From positions 1 through 21,694 of the forward strand of contig CBDHFJ010000003.1 in assembly GCA_965262315.1 (NCBI GenBank): a stretch of 21,694 bases of DNA, given 5' to 3'. A model generated the notes under the pieces. That model was not told where the DNA came from. It saw only the letters and a list, made by a program, of their open reading frames with translations, and made no database searches. Shown one piece after another: positions 15,853-21,694 of the stretch (positions within the stretch are counted from its first letter, which is position 1; each line of letters starts with the position of its first letter). This DNA comes from JBCCFK01 sp965262315. Its GTDB lineage: Bacteria; Actinomycetota; Acidimicrobiia; Acidimicrobiales; UBA8592. A program made the translations under genes and the position numbers.

Positions 15853-16734
15853 TCACACGTCGTCGGCGCGATCGGCAATGTCGACCAGGCCCTCGCCGTA
15901 GCCCGACTTCAGGAGCGGTTCGGCGAGCTCGCGCAGTCGTGTCGCATCGATGAAGCCCATCCGGTACGCCACCTCTTCCGGCGCGCCGATCTTGAGCCGC
16001 TGCCGGGTCTCGAGCACCCGAACGAACTCCGACGCCTCGACCATGGAGGCGAACGTGCCGGTGTCGAGCCACGCGACGCCACGCCCCATGCGCACGACCT
16101 CGAGGGCGCCCTCGCGGAGGTATGCCTCGTTCACCGCGGTGATCTCCAGCTCTCCTCGGGCGCTGGGCTGGATGGTGCGGGCGATGTCGACGACGCGATC
16201 GTCGTAGAAGTACAGCCCGGTGACCGCCCAGCTGCTCTTCGGATGGGTGGGCTTCTCCTCGATGCTGGTGGCGGTGCCGTCAGCATCGAAGGCGACCACG
16301 CCGTAGCGCTCGGGGTCATGCACCTCCATGGCGAACACCTGGGCTCCCGAGGTGATGGAGGCCGCGCGTTGGACCTGCTCGCTGAGGCCGGCTCCGTGGA
16401 AGAGGTTGTCGCCGAGGATCAGGGCGCAGCTCTGATCGCCGATGAAGTCGGCCCCGATCACGAAGGCTTCGGCGATGCCGTTGGGCTCGTCCTGGACCGC
16501 GTACTCGATGCGGATGCCCCACTGCGACCCGTCCCCGAGCAGGCGCTGGAACGCTGCCTGGTCGTGGCCGGTGGTGATGATCAGGATCTCGTCGATGCCG
16601 GCAAGCATCAGGACCGAGAGCGGGTAGTAGATCATCGGCTTGTCGTAGACCGGCAGGAGTTGCTTGGACACGGCCAGCGTCACGGGGTGCAGGCGGCTGC
16701 CGGTGCCGCCCGCGAGGATGATGCCGCGGGTCAT
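15853..16734 (-). CDS. rmlA: glucose-1-phosphate thymidylyltransferase
   Basis: First enzyme of dTDP-L-rhamnose synthesis: joins dTTP and glucose-1-phosphate to give dTDP-glucose. The product is 293 residues, a typical length for the RmlA family. The nucleotide-binding start is ILAGGTGSRLHPVT (6-19), followed by SKQLLPVYDKPM (23-34), the sugar-phosphate signature, and later LILGDNLFHG, the metal-binding aspartate region, and EEKPTHPKSSWAVTGLYFYD. ATG at 16734 lies 16 bp after the rmlD stop; upstream in-frame codons belong to the shadow of rmlD. Expected to be inhibited by dTDP-rhamnose, as the family is. Confidence 0.95.
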   Translation of the reverse strand: MTRGIILAGGTGSRLHPVTLAVSKQLLPVYDKPMIYYPLSVLMLAGIDEILIITTGHDQAAFQRLLGDGSQWGIRIEYAVQDEPNGIAEAFVIGADFIGDQSCALILGDNLFHGAGLSEQVQRAASITSGAQVFAMEVHDPERYGVVAFDADGTATSIEEKPTHPKSSWAVTGLYFYDDRVVDIARTIQPSARGELEITAVNEAYLREGALEVVRMGRGVAWLDTGTFASMVEASEFVRVLETRQRLKIGAPEEVAYRMGFIDATRLRELAEPLLKSGYGEGLVDIADRADDV

Positions 16735-16750
16735 GAGGTCGGTCGGGGGG

Positions 16751-17623
16751 TCATCGCGATTCCACCTCGTCGAGGTCGGCGAGCACGTCGTGCAGGGCAT
16801 CCTGCCAGCTCCGCAGGCGGACGCCGGCGACTCGTTCGATCGCGCTGGAGTCCAGCCGGCTGTTGGCGGGACGGCGGGCGGGCGTGGGGTACTCGGCGGT
16901 GGTGATGGCGTGGACGACGAGGCCCTCGGCGATGCGGTCGGCCAGGATCGCCTGAGCGAACTCGTGCCAGGTGGCCTCGGTGCTCCCCGCCACGTGGAAC
17001 GTGCCGGTGGTCTCGGAGGCTCGTGGCTCGGCAGCGAGCGTCGCGATGGCTCCTGCGAGGTCCGCGGTCGAGGTGGGGCAGCCGATCTGGTCGGCGACCA
17101 CACGGAGTTCGTCGCGGTCGGCGGCGACTCGTCGCATCGTCTTGACGAAGTTGGCGCCGTGCACGCCGTACACCCAGGCCGTCCGCAGGATCAGGTGCCG
17201 GGTGCAGTCCCGGGCCCGATCCTCGCCCGCCGCCTTGGTGGTGCCGTAGACGCCCAGCGGGGCGATCGGGTCGTCCTCGACGTACCAGCCGTCCTTCGAG
17301 CCGTCGAAGACGTAGTCGGTCGAGATGTGGATCAGGCGGGCGGCGGCGGCGTCGGCCCAGCGGGCGAGGTGACCGACCGCCTCGGCGTTCACCGCCGCGG
17401 CCAGCTCCGGTTCGTCCTCTGCTGCGTCGACGCCGGTGTACGCGGCGGCGTTGACGATGAGGTCGGGCCGGAGTCGGTCCAGCGTCTCGAGGACGCCCTC
17501 ACGGTCGGTGACGTCCAGGTCGGCCCGGGTCAGCCCGTGGATCGACCAGCCGGTGGGCCAGGTCGTGGCGAGCAGGTCCCGGCCGAGCTGACCTGCTGCG
17601 CCGGTGACGACGATGCGGGTCAC
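16751..17623 (-). CDS. rmlD: dTDP-4-dehydrorhamnose reductase
   Basis: Last step of dTDP-L-rhamnose synthesis: NAD(P)H reduction of dTDP-4-keto-L-rhamnose. The product is 290 residues, an SDR-fold protein with TGAAGQLG (7-14), ISTDYVFDG (100-108), and the active-site Y126 and K130 in YGTTK. RTAWVYGVHGANFVKTM is the family's conserved substrate region. The start is GTG at 17623, sharing GTGA with the rmlB stop, so the two are translationally coupled. Upstream in-frame ATG codons would lie within rmlB and are not used here. Confidence 0.94.
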   Translation of the reverse strand: MTRIVVTGAAGQLGRDLLATTWPTGWSIHGLTRADLDVTDREGVLETLDRLRPDLIVNAAAYTGVDAAEDEPELAAAVNAEAVGHLARWADAAAARLIHISTDYVFDGSKDGWYVEDDPIAPLGVYGTTKAAGEDRARDCTRHLILRTAWVYGVHGANFVKTMRRVAADRDELRVVADQIGCPTSTADLAGAIATLAAEPRASETTGTFHVAGSTEATWHEFAQAILADRIAEGLVVHAITTAEYPTPARRPANSRLDSSAIERVAGVRLRSWQDALHDVLADLDEVESR

Positions 17624-18658
17624 CGTCGACCCAGTCGTCCGCCGTCGTAGGTGCGCTCGTGGATCGGCCGCCACCAGTCCTCGTTGGCCAGGTACCAGTC
17701 GACCGTCGCTGCCAGGCCCTCGTCGAAGGTCACCGACGGCGTCCAGCCCAGCTCGTCGCGGATCTTGGCGATGTCGATGGCGTACCGCAGGTCGTGGCCC
17801 GGTCGGTCGTCGACGAAGTCGATGAGCTCACGCCGTGAGCCGACCGCGGCCGGGGCGGCCCGGTCGTCGACCAGGTCACAGATCGCCTCGACGACGGCGA
17901 GGTTGCGCCGTTCGGCCTCGCCACCGATCAGATACGTCTCGCCGGCCGTGCCGGACTCGAGGACCATCGTGAGCGCGCGGGCGTGATCGTCGACGAACAG
18001 CCAGTCGCGGACGTTGATGCCCTGGCCGTACACCGGGAGTGGCTCGCCGTGGAGCGCCTTGATGATCATCAGCGGGATGAGCTTCTCGGGGAAGTGGAAC
18101 GGCCCGTAGTTGTTCGAGCAGTTCGTGATCAGGACGGGGAGGTCGTAGGTCTCGCCCCAGGCCCGCACCAGGTGGTCGGCCGATGCCTTGGAGGCCGAAT
18201 AGGGCGATCGGGGCGAGTACGGGGTGTCCACATGGAACGGCTCACCGTCGAGGCTGAGCGATCCGAAGACCTCGTCGGTGGAGACGTGGAGAAACCGGAT
18301 GTCCCGATCCTGGTTGGCCCGCCGCGCCGCCTGGAGGAGATGCATCGTCCCCATCACGTTGGTCTGGAGGAACACGCCGGGTGCGTCGATCGACCGGTCG
18401 ACGTGGCTCTCGGCCGCGAGGTGCATGACGGCATCGGGGGTGATGCTCGGTGAAGACGGCGTCGACGGCCTGCTCGTCGGCGATGTCGGCTCGCACGAAC
18501 GTGTAGCGGGGATCGGACGCCACCATCGCGGTGGACCCCTCGGTGGCGGCGTAGGTCATCGCGTCGACGTTGACGACCTGGTGGTCGGTCTCGGCGATCA
18601 GGTGCCGGACCACCGCCGACCCGATGAACCCACACCCCCCGGTCACCAGGATGCGCAT
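17620..18658 (-). CDS. rmlB: dTDP-glucose 4,6-dehydratase with a one-base frameshift
   Basis: Second step of dTDP-L-rhamnose synthesis, making dTDP-4-keto-6-deoxyglucose with tightly bound NAD. ATG at 18658. With one base removed the product is 345 residues, full length: TGGCGFIG (6-13), HLAAESHVDRSID (79-91), catalytic T127-D128-E129 in STDEVFG, and Y153/K157 in YSASK; NCSNNYGPFHFPEKLIP and NVRDWLFVDDHA also match. As written, the frame breaks after about residue 74, at a run of five G on the plus strand (18436-18440) where four are needed (EHHP then DAVMHL). Everything on both sides is intact, with no other lesion. A sequencing error is the simplest reading, since the rest of the pathway is complete and downstream rmlD overlaps it. 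Confidence 0.9.
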
Positions 18659-18695
18659 CGCGTGCTCCTTGTCGGCGTCCTCTTTGCAGCGAGCC

Positions 18696-19574
18696 TCACG
18701 ACGGAACCTCGTCGGGCCCATAGTACGAACCGACGACCGCGGCCACGTGTTCGTCAGTGGCGATCGTCGCGTCGATGATCTCGTCCAAGCGGGAACGCTC
18801 TGCAGCGCTCCAGGACTCGTTGCCGTCTGAACTCAGCGCCCGGGTGTCCAGCACCTGAGCGAGCACCGTCGCGTCCGGCGGGTCCACGTCGAGCCAGGCG
18901 AACAGCTCCGCCAACAGATCCGTACCGCCCGGCTCGATCAGCGCCTCGTAGGTCACGGCGCGGACAGCACGCGTCGGATCGTGCACCACCGGTGCGAACG
19001 ACTCGTACGTCCGTCGCCAGGCGTCGACGCCGCGGCGGGCGTGCGCCTCCACCGCCTCCCAGTCGAGCGCGCCGTCGTCGGACCGGAGGTCTCGCCACGG
19101 CGCGCGGATGAAGCTGCTCACGAGCGCCGCCGGTCGGCGCGCCAGCACGATGGTCTGCGTCGCGGGGAAGAGGTCCTCCCAGAACCCGAGGTCCTCGGCG
19201 CGGTAACGCACCTCCTTGAACCCCCAACGGACGTCGCGGGGCAGCGCACCTCCGAAGAGGTCGGCCAGCATGGCCTTGACCGCGGCGCGGTAGACGGCTG
19301 CCGTCACCGGTCCCGCCTGGGGGTGCAGCCCCCCGGTCCACGGAGGCGTCGCCGTCACGTGGTCGGCCTCCTGGTTGCCTGCGCGGAGCTGATCGTCATG
19401 CGCGTCGAGGCGCTCGACTGTGGCCCGCAGCTCGCTCACCACACCGAAGTGCTCGCCCCAGATCGCGAGTCCAGGGCTGGTGTTGAGCGCCCGTTGGAGC
19501 AGCGTCGACCCCGATCGGGCCGCGGCCAGGAGCAGGACCGGCGCGTCGTCGATTCGCTTGCGCCGGCGGATCAC
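18696..19574 (-). CDS. PAPS-dependent sulfotransferase family protein
   Basis: Putative sulfotransferase of 292 residues. The P-loop-like 5'-phosphosulfate loop is AAARSGSTLLQRAL (17-30), the 3'-phosphate site is ARRPAALVSSFIR (145-157) with the usual Arg and Ser, and GFKEVRYR (118-125) is the conserved strand carrying a Lys/Glu pair seen in bacterial members. The start is taken as GTG at 19574, 19 bp after the rmlC stop with a weak AGG site; longer versions run back into rmlC and add a basic, unrelated stretch. It has no signal peptide or membrane segment, so it acts in the cytoplasm. Its place between rmlC and rmlB says that the acceptor is probably a sugar chain or glycolipid made with rhamnose. 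The acceptor is not readable from sequence, and PAPS-making genes are not in the window. Confidence 0.82.
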   Translation of the reverse strand: MIRRRKRIDDAPVLLLAAARSGSTLLQRALNTSPGLAIWGEHFGVVSELRATVERLDAHDDQLRAGNQEADHVTATPPWTGGLHPQAGPVTAAVYRAAVKAMLADLFGGALPRDVRWGFKEVRYRAEDLGFWEDLFPATQTIVLARRPAALVSSFIRAPWRDLRSDDGALDWEAVEAHARRGVDAWRRTYESFAPVVHDPTRAVRAVTYEALIEPGGTDLLAELFAWLDVDPPDATVLAQVLDTRALSSDGNESWSAAERSRLDEIIDATIATDEHVAAVVGSYYGPDEVPS

Positions 19575-19593
19575 GCCGACCTGTCTCGCTGCG

Positions 19594-20151
19594 TCACCAC
19601 GAGAGTTCGGCCTCGAGATCCGTGAAGGCCGCCGCAGCTGCATCCTTCGCCGAGAGGACGGCCGCGTCCGCTGGCGCGGGCCAGTCGATGGCGATGTCCG
19701 CGTCATCCCAACGAATGCTGCGCTCGGTCTCGGGCGCGTATGGCGCCGTGACCTTGTACGCGACCACCGACTGGGGCTCGAGCGTGCAGAAGGCGTGTCC
19801 GAAGCCCGGCGGGATCCAGAACGCGAGCGCGTCGTGCTCGGCGAGATCGACCCGGCAGCTCTGCCGGTACGTGGCAGAGTCGGGGCGGAGGTCGACTGCG
19901 TAGTCTGCGATCGATCCCCGGAGCACGCGGACGAGCTTCCCCTGCGCCGCTGGCGGCAGCTGGAGGTGGATGCCGCGGATGGTCCCTGTGCTCAACGACA
20001 CGGACTCGTTGTCCTGCACGAAGTCGAGGTTGATCCCGAGGGCCTCGAGCTTCTCGCGGTGGTAGGTCTCGGTGAACGACCCTCGGTCGTCCCGGTGTGG
20101 TCGCAGCTCGACCACCTTCGCGCCCGGCAGGGGCTCGTCGATCACATCCAT
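19594..20151 (-). CDS. rmlC: dTDP-4-dehydrorhamnose 3,5-epimerase
   Basis: Third step of dTDP-L-rhamnose synthesis, 185 residues, a cupin. Family residues are present: R23-G24 in DDRGSFTETY, catalytic H62 in RGIHLQLPP, K72 in GKLVRVLRG, and tyrosines Y132 and Y138 in AYKVTAPYAP; FWIPPGFGHAF is the conserved core strand. The ATG at 20151 has GAGG eight bases upstream. It is the first gene of the rml/sulfotransferase/ugd operon and is divergent from the ACP gene. Confidence 0.94.
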   Translation of the reverse strand: MDVIDEPLPGAKVVELRPHRDDRGSFTETYHREKLEALGINLDFVQDNESVSLSTGTIRGIHLQLPPAAQGKLVRVLRGSIADYAVDLRPDSATYRQSCRVDLAEHDALAFWIPPGFGHAFCTLEPQSVVAYKVTAPYAPETERSIRWDDADIAIDWPAPADAAVLSAKDAAAAAFTDLEAELSW

Positions 20152-20310
20152 CGGAATCGCCTCGGACCGTCGATCACGTGGCAGAGGCTAACCGGGCTGG
20201 GACGCTGGTCTCGGCACCTCGACGGCGGCCGCCGGCATCCGGGTGGCATGGATCGATCCCGTCGTCGGCGACCCTAGAGTGTGCGAAACCGCCCAGAGAA
20301 GGAGCCCCCA
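20152..20310. promoter_or_regulatory. divergent promoter region between rmlC and the ACP gene
   Basis: This 159-bp gap must serve both directions. Candidate -10 hexamers are TAGAGT (20275-20280, plus strand), placing a start about 25 bases before the ACP GTG, and TAGCCT (20185-20190, minus strand), about 35 bases before the rmlC ATG. Neither has a convincing -35. Shared regulation of the two units is plausible; I see no clear operator repeat. Confidence 0.3.
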
Positions 20311-20547
20311 GTGGCTGATGGCTTGATCGCGCTCTTCGCCGAAGGGCTTGGCCTCGATCCGTCCGAGTTGGGAGAGGACAGCTCGCCCGACAACACCGAA
20401 GCGTGGGACAGTCTCGCCGCCATGAACATGGTCACCCTCATCGAGGACACCTATGACGTGTCGCTCTCCACGCGCGAGATCATGAAGATGCGGACGATCG
20501 GCCTCGCCCGTGAAGTCCTGCAGGGCAAGGGTGTCGAGGGCGTCTGA
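20311..20547 (+). CDS. acyl carrier protein
   Basis: Free-standing carrier protein of 78 residues. Helix 1 is DGLIALFAEGLGL and the phosphopantetheine-bearing serine is S34 in EAWDSLAAMNM; the usual carrier-protein motif is DSL, and helix 2 follows as expected. The start is GTG at 20311 with GAGAAGGAG seven bases upstream; the in-frame ATG... codons further up lack a site. The stop overlaps the next ATG (TGATG), so it is coupled to the FkbH-like gene. It is not beside fatty-acid synthase genes, so it is a dedicated carrier. By analogy with FkbH partner ACPs it would carry a glyceryl or related short acyl group. Confidence 0.9.
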   Translation: MADGLIALFAEGLGLDPSELGEDSSPDNTEAWDSLAAMNMVTLIEDTYDVSLSTREIMKMRTIGLAREVLQGKGVEGV

Positions 20548-21694
20548 TGGCTGACCGGCCGCGCTCGCCCGCACGTCTGTGGCGCGAGCACCTGTCGACG
20601 GCCCCCGCCGAATCCGACATCACCGTTGGGGTGGCGGGCTCGTTCACCGCGGAGCCGGTCGAGGCAACGCTCGGCGTGGGCCTCCTCGAGGCCGGGTGGT
20701 CGGCACCGGGCCTGCGCTTCGCCGACTACAACCAGCTCCACCAGGTCTGCCTCGACCCGGAGGGGGCAATGGGCGGCGCGGTCGACCACCTCGTCATCCT
20801 CTGGCGCATCGAGGACGTCTTCGCCGACCTCACCGAGCGGTTCTTGGCCGGCGACGACGACGCTGGGCGCTCGATCACCGACGGCCTCGCCGAGCTCGCC
20901 GGCATGATCGGCCGGCTCGCCGGGACCGGCATGTCAGTCACCGTCACGACGCCGCCGGCCCCGAGACCCTGGGGCGTCGACGCGCTCGACCCGCGGCTGA
21001 CGATGCGGCTGGCTGCGCTCCATCGCAGCGCAACGGAGGCCTTTCTCGGCCGCCTCGACGAGGCGTCGCAGATCTCCTGGGTCGATCTCGACGCGATCGT
21101 CCGATCGGTCGGCGAACCAGGCGCCTATGACCCAGCGAAGTGGGCGATGTACCGGCAGCCGTTCACCAACAGCGCATGGGAGGCGATCGGCGACGCGGTG
21201 TCGGCCGTCGTCGACCGGCAACACCGGCCGGCCCCGAAGTGCATCGTGCTCGACTGCGACAACACGCTCTGGGGTGGCGTCATCGGCGAGGACGGGCTCG
21301 CCGGGATCGCGCTGGGCGACGTGTTCCCCGGCTCGGCGTACTCGGTCTTCCAGCGGCGGCTCCAGCAGCTTCGCGAGGCGGGGGTCATGCTGGCGATCTG
21401 CTCGAAGAACGATCACCCCGCCGTCCAGGAAGTGTTCGACCAGCACGACGGCATGGTGCTCCGGGTCGATGACATCGCCGCATGGCGCGTCAACTGGTCG
21501 CCCAAGTCGCAGAACATCGCGGAGATCGCGGCCGAACTCAACATCGGGGTCGACAGTCTGGTCTTCGTCGACGACTCGTCCTACGAGCTCGCCGAGGTCG
21601 CAGCGGCGCTGCCGGAGGTGCAGCGCCTCCAGGTCCCCGAGGATGTGGAGATGCTGCCGTCGTTGGTGGGGGACTCCGCGCTCTTCCGGCATCT
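20547..21694 (+). CDS. FkbH-like HAD-IIIC family protein, 3' truncated by the window edge
   Basis: The frame is open from ATG 20547 (overlapping the ACP stop as TGATG) to the right edge, 382 residues so far. An N-terminal domain of about 225 residues is followed by the HAD-IIIC catalytic region: LDCDNTLWGGVIGEDG (235-250) with nucleophile D236 and D238, then CSKNDH (285-290) with K287, WSPKSQNI (317-324), and VFVDDSSYE (339-347) with the metal-binding D342-D343. FkbH proteins take glycerate from 1,3-bisphosphoglycerate, dephosphorylate it and leave glyceryl-S-ACP, as in methoxymalonyl-ACP synthesis for some polyketides; related proteins occur in surface-polysaccharide loci. The adjacent ACP fits this. 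A C-terminal acyltransferase (GNAT-like) domain, common in the family, would lie outside the window. The exact acyl group is inference. Confidence 0.88.
   Translation, partial: MADRPRSPARLWREHLSTAPAESDITVGVAGSFTAEPVEATLGVGLLEAGWSAPGLRFADYNQLHQVCLDPEGAMGGAVDHLVILWRIEDVFADLTERFLAGDDDAGRSITDGLAELAGMIGRLAGTGMSVTVTTPPAPRPWGVDALDPRLTMRLAALHRSATEAFLGRLDEASQISWVDLDAIVRSVGEPGAYDPAKWAMYRQPFTNSAWEAIGDAVSAVVDRQHRPAPKCIVLDCDNTLWGGVIGEDGLAGIALGDVFPGSAYSVFQRRLQQLREAGVMLAICSKNDHPAVQEVFDQHDGMVLRVDDIAAWRVNWSPKSQNIAEIAAELNIGVDSLVFVDDSSYELAEVAAALPEVQRLQVPEDVEMLPSLVGDSALFRH

Overview
The window comes from a GC-rich actinobacterium. GTG starts are frequent, coding frames have strongly G/C-biased third positions, there is an F420-type luciferase-like oxidoreductase, and two wall-anchored (LPxTG-type) Thr/Pro/Glu-rich proteins. 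Overall gene style suggests Acidimicrobiia, but this is inference and no rRNA or other phylogenetic marker is present.

Layout. (1) 1-621 (+): 3' part of a MeaB/ArgK-type GTPase, converging on (2) 605-3289 (-), a large polytopic membrane protein whose frame is broken many times. (3) 3389-5159 (-): a two-component pair, NarL/FixJ response regulator downstream of a DesK/NarX-like histidine kinase. (4) 5208-7665 (+): an LLM oxidoreductase, an alpha/beta hydrolase, and a second, smaller alpha/beta hydrolase-like protein overlapping it by ATGA; a strong hairpin at 7679-7713 closes this unit and the convergent one. (5) 7743-10042 (-): two neighbouring secreted sortase substrates (LAFTG and LPETG) built from Cys-bounded modules plus acidic or Thr-Pro stalks; the second has a one-base frameshift in its repeat. 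(6) 10336-14114 (-): class I ribonucleotide reductase, nrdA then nrdB, with a long structured leader upstream of nrdA, hairpins between the genes and tandem hairpins after nrdB. (7) 14536-20151 (-): a surface-sugar operon in the transcription order rmlC, sulfotransferase, rmlB (frameshifted), rmlD, rmlA, ugd. (8) 20311-21694 (+): a divergent acyl carrier protein and the start of an FkbH-like HAD-IIIC protein, running off the right edge.

How it works together. Region 7 can make dTDP-L-rhamnose and UDP-glucuronate and contains a PAPS-type sulfotransferase; region 8 is the pair known in other systems for making glyceryl-S-ACP. Together they look like the precursor-supply edge of a locus for an acidic, possibly sulfated and acylated surface polysaccharide or glycolipid; glycosyltransferases and export genes would lie beyond the right edge. 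This is the most interesting biology in the window, with the Cys-module sortase substrates second.

Caution: three genes carry frameshifts. Two are single-base changes in G/C homopolymers with otherwise perfect protein sequence, which is typical of sequencing error, so broken genes here should not be read as decayed until checked.
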